Assembly: GCA_021160985.1 (NCBI GenBank)
Contig: JAGHBN010000180.1
Span: 1 to 15,157 of the forward strand
DNA length: 15,157 nucleotides
Direction of reading: 5' to 3'
DNA from: Thermococcus sp.
GTDB lineage: Archaea; Methanobacteriota_B; Thermococci; Thermococcales; Thermococcaceae
Shown here one piece after another: positions 6,354 to 13,296 of this stretch. The number at the start of each line of letters is the position of its first letter. Position 1 is the stretch's first letter. The position numbers and the translations under genes are program-made. The notes beneath the pieces were generated by a model. The model searched no databases, was not told where the DNA came from, and saw only the letters and a program-made list of their open reading frames with translations.

Positions 6354-6905
6354 ATGCAGATCAACAGAGAGGCCATATTGGCGGACTGGGAAGCTCACCC
6401 GATGAGAAAGCCCAGGATCGCAAAGGTCACGATAAACATCGGCGTTGGCGAGAGCGGTGAAAGGCTCACAAAGGCCGAGACCATGCTCGAGAGACTCGTC
6501 GGCCAGAAGCCGATAAGGAGGCGTGCAAAGCAGACCAACAGGGACTTTGGAATCAGGCGCGGTGAGCCGATAGCCGTCAAGGTGACCCTCCGCGGCAAGA
6601 AGGCCGAGGAGATGCTCGACAGGCTTCTTGAGGCCGTTGACAGGAAGCTCAAGGCGAGCAACTTCGACGAGCACGGCAATTTCTGCTTTGGAATCGAGGA
6701 GCACATCAACATACCTGGGGTTGAGTACGACCCCGAGATAGGAATCTTTGGAATGGACGTCTGCGTCACCCTGGAGAGGCCTGGATTCCGCGTTGCAAAG
6801 AGGAAGAGGCAGAGGAAGAAGATACCGACGAGGCACAAGCTGACGAAGGAGGAGGGTATTCTCTTCGCTATGGAGGAGTTCAAAGTCCAGGTGGAGGGAT
6901 TGTGA
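6354..6905 (+). CDS. rpl5: Large-subunit ribosomal protein uL5
   Basis: uL5 holds 5S rRNA in the central protuberance and contacts the P-site tRNA elbow. The 183-residue protein starts MQINREAILADWEAHPMRKP, with the archaeal P-R-I-A-K-V-T-I-N-I-G-V-G-E motif following at about residues 20-33. The core has GQKPIRRRAKQTNRDFGIRR and then GEPIAVKVTLRGKKAEEMLD. The end contains HINIPGVEYDPEIGIFGMDV and a basic RKRQRKKIPTRHKLTKEE segment. GAGGTGA (6341-6347) precedes the ATG by six bases. An ATG at 6349 is in another frame and is not used. uS14 starts one base after the stop. Confidence 0.97.
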   Translation: MQINREAILADWEAHPMRKPRIAKVTINIGVGESGERLTKAETMLERLVGQKPIRRRAKQTNRDFGIRRGEPIAVKVTLRGKKAEEMLDRLLEAVDRKLKASNFDEHGNFCFGIEEHINIPGVEYDPEIGIFGMDVCVTLERPGFRVAKRKRQRKKIPTRHKLTKEEGILFAMEEFKVQVEGL

Positions 6906-6906
6906 G

Positions 6907-7077
6907 ATGGCGAAGGCTGACTACAACAAGAGGAAGTTCAGGAAGTTTGGTAAGGGTGCGAGAAGGTGCATGCGCTGCGGACAGTACGGCCCGATCATCA
7001 GGATACACGGACTTATGCTGTGCAGGCACTGCTTTAGAGAGATAGCTCCCAAACTGGGCTTTAAGAAGTATGAGTGA
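6907..7077 (+). CDS. rps14: Small-subunit ribosomal protein uS14, zinc-binding form
   Basis: This 56-residue gene is too short for many ORF filters but is certain. The protein begins MAKADYNKRKFRKFGKGARR, then has a C-x2-C-x14-C-x2-C zinc ribbon (C21, C24, C39, C42; RCMRCGQYG and LCRHCFRE) and ends IAPKLGFKKYE, the uS14 signature. uS14 binds 16S rRNA in the 30S head next to uS3 and uS10. The ATG at 6907 lies one base after the uL5 stop; the Shine-Dalgarno sequence (GGAGG, about 6893-6897) is inside uL5. The TGA at 7075-7077 opens the TGAGGTGAG junction to uS8. The order uL5-uS14-uS8 is conserved in spc operons. Confidence 0.98.
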   Translation: MAKADYNKRKFRKFGKGARRCMRCGQYGPIIRIHGLMLCRHCFREIAPKLGFKKYE

Positions 7078-7088
7078 GGTGAGAGGAG

Positions 7089-7481
7089 ATGACTCTACTT
7101 GATCCGCTGGCGAACGCTCTTTCCCACATAACCAACAGCGAGAGGGTCGGAAAGAAGGAGGTCTACATAAAGCCTGCTTCCAAACTCATTGGCGACGTTC
7201 TCAGGGTTATGCAGGAGAACGGATACATAGGCGAGTTCGAGTTCATCGACGATGGAAGGGCCGGAATATACAGGGTGCAGCTGATAGGAAAGGTCAACAA
7301 GGCGGGCGCAATAAAGCCGAGGTTCCCGGTTAAGGCGAGGGAGTTCGAGGCCTGGGAGAAGAGGTTCCTTCCGGCCTTCGAGTTCGGTATCCTCATCGTC
7401 TCGACCTCCCAGGGTGTCATGACCCACAAAGAGGCCATAGAGAAGGGAATCGGAGGCAGGCTGATAGCCTACGTCTACTGA
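7089..7481 (+). CDS. rps8: Small-subunit ribosomal protein uS8
   Basis: uS8 is a primary 16S rRNA binder in the platform and central domain; its bacterial counterpart is the translational repressor of the spc operon. The 130-residue archaeal form starts MTLLDPLANALSHITNSERV. Its N-terminal domain has PASKLIGDVLRVMQENGYIG, a beta-rich part with AGAIKPRFPV follows, and the C-terminal signature STSQGVMTHKEAIEKGIGG (Gly-rich) confirms the family. The ATG lies six bases after GAGGTGA (7076-7082). I see no structured leader that would show feedback regulation. Confidence 0.98.
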   Translation: MTLLDPLANALSHITNSERVGKKEVYIKPASKLIGDVLRVMQENGYIGEFEFIDDGRAGIYRVQLIGKVNKAGAIKPRFPVKAREFEAWEKRFLPAFEFGILIVSTSQGVMTHKEAIEKGIGGRLIAYVY

Positions 7482-7491
7482 GGTGAGAGAG

Positions 7492-8046
7492 ATGCCGATA
7501 GACGCGTGGGTAAGGGAAGAGGTTGAGGTTCCAGAGGGAGTCGAGGTCGCCGTCGAGGGAAACGTTGTCAAGGTGAAAGGCCCTAAGGGCGAGCTCGAGA
7601 GGGAGCTCAAGTACCCGGGCGTTCAGATTTTCACCGAGGACGGTAAGGTCGTCGTCTTCAAGGAGTTCCCGAGGAGGAGGGACATTGCCATAGCCAGGAC
7701 CTTCAGGGCCCACATAGCCAACATGATCAGGGGCGTCACGGAGGGCTTCACCTACAAGCTCAAGGTCGTCTACAGCCACTTCCCCATGACCGTCAAGGTT
7801 CAGGGGGACGAGGTCGTCATTGAGAACTTCCTCGGTGAGAAGAACCCGAGGAGGGCCAAGATACTCCCGGGAGTCAACGTCAAGGTCATGGGACAGGAAA
7901 TCCTCGTCGAGGGCATTGATAAGGAGGCGGTCGGCCAGACCGCGGCCAACATCGAGCAGGCAACCAGGATAACCAAGTGGGACAGGCGTGTCTTCCAGGA
8001 TGGAATTTACATCGTTGAGAAGGCTGGTAAGCCGATAAAGTTCTGA
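7492..8046 (+). CDS. rpl6: Large-subunit ribosomal protein uL6
   Basis: uL6 lies near the sarcin-ricin loop and the factor-binding site. The 184-residue product starts MPIDAWVREEVEVPEGVEVA and has the two duplicated alpha/beta domains of the family (about residues 1-85 and 90-184). VKGPKGELERELKYPG marks the first, and FPMTVKVQGDEVVIENFLGE with the family's L-G-E-K segment opens the second. The end WDRRVFQDGIYIVEKAGKPI is typical of archaea. A GTG at 7483 is in frame but is part of the Shine-Dalgarno sequence; the ATG at 7492 has five-base spacing. Confidence 0.97.
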   Translation: MPIDAWVREEVEVPEGVEVAVEGNVVKVKGPKGELERELKYPGVQIFTEDGKVVVFKEFPRRRDIAIARTFRAHIANMIRGVTEGFTYKLKVVYSHFPMTVKVQGDEVVIENFLGEKNPRRAKILPGVNVKVMGQEILVEGIDKEAVGQTAANIEQATRITKWDRRVFQDGIYIVEKAGKPIKF

Positions 8047-8056
8047 GGTGTGAGAA

Positions 8057-8443
8057 ATGAACGAGAAGGCGAGACTCCTTAGGATAAGGGCGAAAATCAA
8101 GAGGAAAAAGCCCCGCTTCCTCAGGCAGGAGTGGTGGAGGTATCCGAAGTTCAAGAACGACCCGAAGTGGCGCAGGCCCAAGGGGATTGACAGCAAGATG
8201 AGGCTCAAGAAGAAGGGCAAGGCCCGTTCACCGAGCATAGGCTGGAGTTCACCCAAGGCCGTTCGCGGGCTTCACCCGAGCGGCTACGAGGAAGTCCTCG
8301 TCCACAACGTCAGGGAGCTTGAGGCGATAGACCCGAGCAGGCAGGCCGCCAGGATAGCCAGGACAGTTGGTGCCAGGAAGAGAGAGGCCATAATAGAGAG
8401 AGCGAAGGAGCTCGGTGTGAAGGTACTCAACCCCGTGAGGTGA
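8057..8443 (+). CDS. rpl32e: Large-subunit ribosomal protein eL32
   Basis: eL32 is an archaeal/eukaryotic large-subunit protein bound to 23S rRNA near domain II. The 128-residue product begins MNEKARLLRIRAKIKRKKPR, and has the W-W-R-Y-P-K-F segment, then KGIDSKMRLKKKGKARSPSI and the signature GWSSPKAVRGLHPSGYEEVL. It ends in a helix with REAIIERAKELGVKVLNPVR. The ATG follows GAGGTGT (8045-8051) by five bases, a one-base variant of the usual site. The stop (8441-8443) lies inside the GAGGTGA for eL19. Confidence 0.98.
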   Translation: MNEKARLLRIRAKIKRKKPRFLRQEWWRYPKFKNDPKWRRPKGIDSKMRLKKKGKARSPSIGWSSPKAVRGLHPSGYEEVLVHNVRELEAIDPSRQAARIARTVGARKREAIIERAKELGVKVLNPVR

Positions 8444-8448
8444 GACTC

Positions 8449-8895
8449 ATGCTCAAGATGCAGAGAAGGATTGCAGCTGATCTGTTGAAGTGTGGTGAGA
8501 ACAGGGTCTGGATAGACCCGGAGAGGCTTGATGACGTCGCGGCCGCCATTACGAGGGAGGACATAAAGAGGCTCATCAACGATGGTGTCATAAAGAAGAA
8601 GCCCATAAAGGGCCAGAGCAGGGCCAGGGCCAGGGCATTCCAGGAGGCGAGGAAGAAGGGACGCCACAGGGGCCCCGGAAGTAAGAAGGGCAAGAAGACG
8701 GCCAGGATGGGCAAGAAGGAGCGCTGGATGATGACCATAAGGGCCCTCAGGAGGGAGCTCAGGAAGCTCAAGGCCGAGGGCAAGCTCGATGAGCACACCT
8801 ACAGGCGGCTCTACATCCGTGCCAAGGGCGGCCAGTTCAAGAACAAGAGGCAGCTCTACCTGTTCATGCAGGAGCACGGCATACTGAAGGAGTGA
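8449..8895 (+). CDS. rpl19e: Large-subunit ribosomal protein eL19
   Basis: eL19 is an archaeal/eukaryotic protein with long helices that in ribosome structures spans the interface side of the large subunit. The 148-residue product begins MLKMQRRIAADLLKCGENRV, followed by WIDPERLDDVAAAITREDI and a very basic middle with GRHRGPGSKKGKKTARMGKK. The C-terminal helix carries YIRAKGGQFKNKRQLYLFM. Starts at 8440 (GTG), 8449 (ATG) and 8458 (ATG) are possible; GAGGTGA at 8437-8443 is five bases before 8449, so I choose that. A small run of near-identical AGGGCC units at 8620-8637 encodes alternating Arg and Ala (SRARARAFQ), a possible slippage product in a region where the family varies. Confidence 0.96.
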   Translation: MLKMQRRIAADLLKCGENRVWIDPERLDDVAAAITREDIKRLINDGVIKKKPIKGQSRARARAFQEARKKGRHRGPGSKKGKKTARMGKKERWMMTIRALRRELRKLKAEGKLDEHTYRRLYIRAKGGQFKNKRQLYLFMQEHGILKE

Positions 8896-8905
8896 GGTGA
8901 GAGAG

Positions 8906-9511
8906 ATGGCACACGGACCGAGGTATAGGGTTCCGTTCAGGAGAAGGAGAGAGGGTAAGACTAACTATCACAAGAGGCTTGCTCTCCTGAAGTCTGGGAA
9001 GCCCAGGCTTGTCGTGAGGAAGACCCTCAACCACCACATAGCCCAGATCGTGGTTTACGACCCGAAGGGTGACAGGACACTTGTTTCAGCTCACACAAGG
9101 GAGCTCATGAGGGACTTCGGCTGGAAGGGCCACGGCGGCAACACGCCTTCAGCCTACCTGCTGGGTCTCCTGATAGGCTACAAGGCCAAGAAGGCCGGCA
9201 TCGAGGAGGCCATCCTTGACATAGGTCTCCACCCACCGACCAGGGGTTCGAGCGTCTTTGCCGTCCTTAAGGGTGCTGTGGATGCCGGACTCAACGTCCC
9301 GCACAGCGAGGAGATATACCCTGAGGAGTACAGGATAACCGGTGAGCACATAGCCAACTACGCCAAGGCCCTTAAGGAAGAGGATGAGGCAGCCTATAGA
9401 AGGCAGTTCAGCGGATACCTCGTCAAGGGCCTCGAGCCTGAGAAGCTCCCCGAGCACTTTGAGGATGTTAAGGCTAAGATAATCGAGAAGTTTGAGGGGG
9501 CGAGAGAATGA
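8906..9511 (+). CDS. rpl18: Large-subunit ribosomal protein uL18
   Basis: uL18 binds 5S rRNA and, with uL5, anchors it to the central protuberance. The 201-residue archaeal/eukaryotic form starts MAHGPRYRVPFRRRREGKTN. Recognisable parts are YHKRLALLKSGKPRLVVRKT, the TLVSAHTRELMRDFGWKGHG segment, the NTPSAYLLGLLIGYKAKKAG helix and the DIGLHPPTRGSSVFAVLKGA motif near residues 110-129. The C-terminus is charged. A GTG at 8897 is in frame but sits in the GAGGTGA at 8894-8900. Its stop overlaps the uS5 start as ATGA. Confidence 0.97.
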   Translation: MAHGPRYRVPFRRRREGKTNYHKRLALLKSGKPRLVVRKTLNHHIAQIVVYDPKGDRTLVSAHTRELMRDFGWKGHGGNTPSAYLLGLLIGYKAKKAGIEEAILDIGLHPPTRGSSVFAVLKGAVDAGLNVPHSEEIYPEEYRITGEHIANYAKALKEEDEAAYRRQFSGYLVKGLEPEKLPEHFEDVKAKIIEKFEGARE

Positions 9512-10215
9512 GCGACCCGAGAGAGATGGCCCAGAGGGTTCTTGAGGAGTGGGAGCCGAGGACGAAGCTCGGCAGGCTCGTCAAGGAGGGCCAGATAACT
9601 GACATTCACGAGATATTCCGCAAGGGATACCAGATCAAGGAGCCGGAAATAGTTGACGTCCTCCTTCCGGAGGTCAACCTCAGGGAGAATCAGGAAGTGC
9701 TTGACATAGCCCTCACAGTCAGGATGACCGACAGCGGAAGGAGGATCAGGTTCCGCGTCCTCGCCGCTGTGGGCAACAGAGACGGCTACGTGGGCCTTGG
9801 AATAGGCCACGGGAGGGAAGTTGGTATCGCCATCAGGAAGGCCATCAACTACGCCAAGATAAACATCATCGAGATCAAGCGCGGATGCGGTTCCTGGGAG
9901 TGCAGGTGCAGGAGGCCGCACTCAATCCCGTTCGCCGTCGAGGGTAAGGAAGGAAGCGTCCGCGTCAAGCTCATGCCCGGACCGCGTGGTCTCGGACTTG
10001 TCATAGGTGACGTCGGCAAGAAGATACTGAGCTTGGCAGGCGTTCAGGACGTCTGGTCTCAGACCCTCGGTGAGACGAGGACCACCGTTAACTTCGCCAA
10101 GGCCGTCTTTAACGCCCTCTACAACACCAACCGCGTTGCAATCCAGCCGGGCATGGAGGAGAAGTACGGTATCGTCGTTGGCAGGGCGATGCCTCAGAAC
10201 TTTACGGTGGAGTGA
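9508..10215 (+). CDS. rps5: Small-subunit ribosomal protein uS5
   Basis: uS5 lies at the mRNA entry site of the 30S subunit and affects decoding accuracy and mRNA unwinding. The 235-residue archaeal form opens MSDPREMAQRVLEEWEPRTK. An N-terminal double-stranded RNA-binding domain includes VRMTDSGRRIRFRVLAAVGN and GYVGLGIGHGREVGIAIRKA. A C-x4-C-x-C cluster (C127, C132, C134, in GCGSWECRC) follows, and the S5 C-terminal domain contains RVKLMPGPRGLGLVIGDVGK and AGVQDVWSQTLGETRTTVNF. The ATGA overlap with uL18 and the GAGGGGG at 9494-9500 inside uL18 suggest coupled translation. Confidence 0.97.
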   Translation: MSDPREMAQRVLEEWEPRTKLGRLVKEGQITDIHEIFRKGYQIKEPEIVDVLLPEVNLRENQEVLDIALTVRMTDSGRRIRFRVLAAVGNRDGYVGLGIGHGREVGIAIRKAINYAKINIIEIKRGCGSWECRCRRPHSIPFAVEGKEGSVRVKLMPGPRGLGLVIGDVGKKILSLAGVQDVWSQTLGETRTTVNFAKAVFNALYNTNRVAIQPGMEEKYGIVVGRAMPQNFTVE

Positions 10216-10226
10216 GGTGAGAGAGG

Positions 10227-10694
10227 ATGGCAAAGCTTGCACTCATCAGGCTTAGGAGCGGGATAAGGGCAAAGGGTGAGGTTAGGGACACCCTCGCCAT
10301 GCTCCGCCTCCACAGGATCAACCACCTCGTGATAATCGACGACACTCCGAGCTACAAGGGTATGGTTCAGAAGGTCAAGGACTACATCACCTGGGGCGAG
10401 ATTGACAAGGAGACCCTCGCGAAGCTCCTCAGGAAGAGGGGCAGGCTCATAGGCAACAAGCCGGTGACGGAGGAGTACGTTCAGGAGAAGCTTGGCATGG
10501 GCATAGACGAGTTCGCAGAGAAGGTCGTCAAGGGCGAGATGAAGCTCACGGACCTCCCGAACATCAAGCCCGTCTTCAGGCTCCACCCGCCGAGGGGCGG
10601 CCTCAAGGGCAGCAAGAAGCGCAGCTTTAAGGAAGGTGGTGCCCTCGGATACCGCGGTGAAAAGATAAACGAACTCATTGAGAGAATGCTCTGA
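10227..10694 (+). CDS. rpl30: Large-subunit ribosomal protein uL30
   Basis: uL30 is a 23S rRNA protein. The 155-residue product is the long archaeal/eukaryotic type (bacterial L30 is about 60 residues). The core MAKLALIRLRSGIRAKGEVR and LAMLRLHRINHLVIIDDTPS is the uL30 domain (residues 1-60). The extension contains VKDYITWGEIDKETLAKLLR and ends with LHPPRGGLKGSKKRSFKEGG, a basic Gly-rich motif of the eukaryotic L7 type. GAGGTGA (10214-10220) precedes the ATG by six bases. The archaeal order uS5-uL30-uL15-secY is as expected. Confidence 0.98.
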   Translation: MAKLALIRLRSGIRAKGEVRDTLAMLRLHRINHLVIIDDTPSYKGMVQKVKDYITWGEIDKETLAKLLRKRGRLIGNKPVTEEYVQEKLGMGIDEFAEKVVKGEMKLTDLPNIKPVFRLHPPRGGLKGSKKRSFKEGGALGYRGEKINELIERML

Positions 10695-10705
10695 GGTGGC
10701 GAGAG

Positions 10706-11152
10706 ATGATAAGGAGGAAGAAGAAAGTTAGAAAGCTCCGCGGAAGTCACACTCACGGATGGGGCTGCAAGAAAAAGCACCGCGGTGGCGGAAGCAAGGG
10801 CGGTAAGGGAATGGCCGGAACCGGAAAGAGGAAGAACACCAAGTGGACTTGGACTATCAAGTACGCCCCCGACCACCTCGGCAAGCGCGGCTTCCACAGG
10901 CCAAAGGCCGTCCAGTACACCCCCCAGACCATAAACCTTAGCGAGATAGACGAAAACTTCGAGCTCTTCAGGGACCTGGGCGTTATCTACGAGGAGGAAG
11001 GAAAGCTGGTCTTTGATGCCACCCAGCTCGGCGTTGACAAGGTTCTTGGTACTGGAAAGCTCACGAGGGCCATAGTCGTCAAGGCCTACTACGTAACGCC
11101 CAAGGCCGAGGAGAAGATCAAGGCTGCCGGCGGCGAGGTTCTCCTCGCCTGA
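10706..11152 (+). CDS. rpl15: Large-subunit ribosomal protein uL15
   Basis: uL15 is a late-assembling large-subunit protein with a long Gly/Lys/Arg-rich tail threading through 23S rRNA. The 148-residue product starts MIRRKKKVRKLRGSHTHGWG, with the glycine-rich segment KKHRGGGSKGGKGMAGTGKR at about residues 24-43. The globular end has LSEIDENFELFRDLGVIYEE and the conserved V-D-K-V-L-G-T-G-K-L-T-R segment. GAGGTGG (10693-10699) lies six bases before the ATG. This is the last gene of the tightly spaced set; the next gap is 36 bases. Confidence 0.97.
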   Translation: MIRRKKKVRKLRGSHTHGWGCKKKHRGGGSKGGKGMAGTGKRKNTKWTWTIKYAPDHLGKRGFHRPKAVQYTPQTINLSEIDENFELFRDLGVIYEEEGKLVFDATQLGVDKVLGTGKLTRAIVVKAYYVTPKAEEKIKAAGGEVLLA

Positions 11153-11188
11153 TTTCCTTCCTTTAATTAATTTGGGCAGGTGTTAATC
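11153..11188 (+). other. uL15-secY spacer: pyrimidine run and AT-rich palindrome
   Basis: The 36-base spacer has a pyrimidine tract (TTTCCTTCCTTT, 11153-11164) and TTAATTAA (11163-11170), then CAGGTG (11178-11182 region) as a weak Shine-Dalgarno sequence for secY. A TATA box centred near 11168 would place the start of transcription beyond the secY ATG, so it is a poor promoter. A weak terminator or attenuation point is possible but not shown. Confidence 0.3.
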
Positions 11189-12634
11189 ATGGGGTTCAGG
11201 AATGTGGTATTCGCCATCGAGAGGTATTTTCCAGAGGTTGAGAGGCCCAAGCGGCACGTCCCGTTAAAGGAAAAGTTCATGTGGACCGGCATCGTTCTGC
11301 TCCTGTACTTCATTCTCGCAGAGATACCGCTTTATGGGATTCCACCAGAGATTCAGGATTACTTCGCTACCCTGCGTTTCGTGCTTGCCGGTAGGAGCGG
11401 TTCTCTCCTGACCCTTGGTATAGGTCCGATAGTCACCGCGAGCATTATCATGCAGCTTCTTGTCGGGTCTGAAATTGTTCACCTTGACCTTTCAAATCAC
11501 GAGGACAGGAAGTTCTACCAGGCCGCTCAGAAGCTCTTCGCAGTGTTTATGAGCTTCTTTGAGGCAGTTATATACGTCTTTGCCGGAGCCTTCGGCAGAG
11601 TTGATACCAGCCTTGGGGCATTCCAGACGGTAACCACTCCTGGGGGGGCGGCCTATATAGGCCTAGGTCTTGCGATACTTATTGTCCTTCAGCTGGGCTT
11701 TGCCTCCACGATGCTCATCCTACTCGATGAGCTTGTAAGCAAGTGGGGAATAGGCAGCGGTATCAGCCTGTTCATCGCTGCTGGAGTTTCGCAGACCGTC
11801 ATATCAAAGTCCCTGAACCCCATGACGACCTCTGACTACCTCGATCCCCTGACTGGGGGCCCGGCGGTAATCGGTGCTATACCCGCGTTCATCCAGCACA
11901 TCCTAAAGGGAGACCTCTCCGGGGCGTTCTACAGGGGGGCACTGCCGGACATGATGGACGTCCTCGCAACCATAGTGGTGTTCCTCGTGGTCGTCTACCT
12001 CGAGAGCATGCGCGTTGAGATACCGCTGAGCTACGGCCGTGTTACCGTCCGCGGAAGGTACCCCATAAGATTCATGTACGTCAGCAACATCCCGATAATC
12101 CTGACCATGGCCCTCTACGCCAACATCCAGCTCTGGGCCCGCCTCCTGAACGCCTACGGCTACACCTTCCTGGGCACATTCGACCAAAACGGTTACCCGG
12201 CAAGCGGCTTCGTGACCTACCTCTACCCGCCAAGGGACATCTACCACGTAGTGGCTGATCCAACGAGGGCCCTTGTCTACGCACTGATGACGATATTCTG
12301 GGCAATACTCTTCGGATTTCTGTGGGTCGAGCTGACGGGCCTTGACGCCAAGAGCATCGCTAGACAGCTTCAGAGGGCAGGGCTGCAGATACCCGGGTTC
12401 AGGCGCGACCCGAGGATACTCGAGAGGGTGCTCAACAGGTACATTCCCTACGTCACGTTCTGGGGTTCATTCACCCTGGCAATAGTGGCAGTGCTGGCGG
12501 ACTTCCTCGGCGCCCTGGGAACAGGAACGGGAATTCTCCTTACCGTAGGTATCCTCTATAGGTTCTACGAAGAGATAGCCAGGGAACAGGCGACGGAGAT
12601 GTTCCCGGCCCTGAGGAGGTTCTTCTCCAGTTAA
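11189..12634 (+). CDS. secY: Preprotein translocase channel subunit SecY (Sec61 alpha)
   Basis: SecY forms the membrane pore through which unfolded proteins cross or enter the cytoplasmic membrane, together with SecE and Sec61-beta. The 481-residue protein has about ten hydrophobic segments. Family marks are GIGPIVTASIIMQLLVGSEI after the second helix, DELVSKWGIGSGISLFIAAG from residue 180, the cytosolic ribosome-binding loop RQLQRAGLQIPGFRRDP at 392-408, and the end LLTVGILYRFYEEIAREQ. The ATG at 11189 is preceded by GGTG; the GTG at 11180 would add three residues and is part of that site. Compared with the Pyrococcus furiosus protein as I remember it (468 residues), the external loop between helices 3 and 4 (about residues 138-158) is longer. 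Codon use is more mixed than in the ribosomal genes. Confidence 0.97.
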   Translation: MGFRNVVFAIERYFPEVERPKRHVPLKEKFMWTGIVLLLYFILAEIPLYGIPPEIQDYFATLRFVLAGRSGSLLTLGIGPIVTASIIMQLLVGSEIVHLDLSNHEDRKFYQAAQKLFAVFMSFFEAVIYVFAGAFGRVDTSLGAFQTVTTPGGAAYIGLGLAILIVLQLGFASTMLILLDELVSKWGIGSGISLFIAAGVSQTVISKSLNPMTTSDYLDPLTGGPAVIGAIPAFIQHILKGDLSGAFYRGALPDMMDVLATIVVFLVVVYLESMRVEIPLSYGRVTVRGRYPIRFMYVSNIPIILTMALYANIQLWARLLNAYGYTFLGTFDQNGYPASGFVTYLYPPRDIYHVVADPTRALVYALMTIFWAILFGFLWVELTGLDAKSIARQLQRAGLQIPGFRRDPRILERVLNRYIPYVTFWGSFTLAIVAVLADFLGALGTGTGILLTVGILYRFYEEIAREQATEMFPALRRFFSS

Positions 12635-12635
12635 C

Positions 12636-12648
12636 CCTTTTCTTTTAC
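12636..12648 (+). terminator. Poly-T terminator after secY
   Basis: TTTTCTTTT at 12638-12646, just after the secY stop, fits the oligo-T signals at which archaeal RNA polymerase stops without a strong hairpin. It lies directly upstream of a TATA-like element, which suggests the large cluster ends here and adkA starts a new unit. Confidence 0.5.
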
Positions 12649-12690
12649 AAAACCTTTTAAAGAGGGTTCGGTTACTTTTTCCAGAGCCTT
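12649..12690 (+). promoter_or_regulatory. Probable promoter of the adkA group
   Basis: An A-rich stretch that could act as BRE (ACAAAA, 12647-12652) is followed by the TATA-like TTTTAAA (12655-12661). Transcription would be expected about 25 bases further on, near 12683-12688, leaving a leader of roughly 20 bases with GGGTGA (12694-12699) before the ATG at 12706. The placement is self-consistent, but it rests on motif and spacing only. Confidence 0.5.
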
Positions 12691-12705
12691 CCTGGGTGAA
12701 GAGTG

Positions 12706-13296
12706 ATGCCGTTTGTGGTCATGATAACAGGAATTCCAGGGGTTGGTAAGAGTACAATAACGAGGCTGGCCCTTAAGAAAACAAGGGCAAAGTTCCGGCT
12801 CGTAAACTTCGGTGACTTGATGTTTGAGGAGGCCGTTAAGGCGGGCCTCGTAAAGCACAGGGACGAGATGAGGAAGCTCGACCACAAGATCCAGAAGGAG
12901 CTCCAGATGAAAGTCGCGAAGAGAGTAGTCGAGATGGCCAAGACGGAGCCGATACTCATCGACACCCACGCGACGATAAGGACGCCCGTGGGCTACCTGC
13001 TGGGGTTCCCCAGGGAGGTCATTGAGATTATAAATCCGAACTTTATTGTCATAATAGAGGCGGCACCGAGCGAGATACTCGGAAGGCGCCTCCGCGACCT
13101 TAAGAGGGACAGGGACGTGGAGACCGAGGAGCAGATAGAGCGGCACCAAGATTTAAATAGGGCCGCCGCTGTAAGCTATGCGATGCATTCAAATGCCCTT
13201 ATAAAGATAATTGAGAACCACGAGGATAAGGGCCTTGAAGAGGCCGTTCATGAGCTTGTAAAAGTGCTGGATCTGGCGGTGGGAGAGTATGATTGA
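12706..13296 (+). CDS. adkA: Archaeal-type adenylate kinase
   Basis: The 196-residue enzyme interconverts ATP + AMP and 2 ADP in the cytoplasm. It is the archaeal AdkA type, separate from bacterial Adk. A Walker A motif GIPGVGKS occupies residues 9-16, the strand ILIDTHATIRTP contains D86, T87 and H88, and the Arg-rich RRLRDLKRDRDVET at 127-140 is the catalytic lid-like segment. The end RHQDLNRAAAVSYAMHSNAL is near-identical to Pyrococcus AdkA as I remember it. The ATG at 12706 gives MPFVVMITGIP; the GTG at 12703 would add one residue. The gene's last eight bases overlap the DUF106 gene, so the two are co-translated. In archaea an adenylate kinase next to secY is a conserved arrangement. Confidence 0.95.
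   Translation: MPFVVMITGIPGVGKSTITRLALKKTRAKFRLVNFGDLMFEEAVKAGLVKHRDEMRKLDHKIQKELQMKVAKRVVEMAKTEPILIDTHATIRTPVGYLLGFPREVIEIINPNFIVIIEAAPSEILGRRLRDLKRDRDVETEEQIERHQDLNRAAAVSYAMHSNALIKIIENHEDKGLEEAVHELVKVLDLAVGEYD

Noticed and set aside
7417..8256. Long minus-strand open frame (279 codons) opposite uL6 and eL32
   Set aside because: It runs antisense to two certain ribosomal genes, has low-complexity Leu/Asp/Val-rich composition and no recognisable family; GC-rich codon bias produces such shadows throughout this window.
8620..8637. Three near-identical AGGGCC units in eL19
   Set aside because: Too short to be a real repeat array; they encode alternating Arg and Ala in a basic region of the protein.
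13151..13158. ATTTAAAT, TATA-like, within adkA
   Set aside because: It encodes the conserved HQDLNRA segment, and the next gene starts about 130 bases on without other promoter features; protein constraint explains it.
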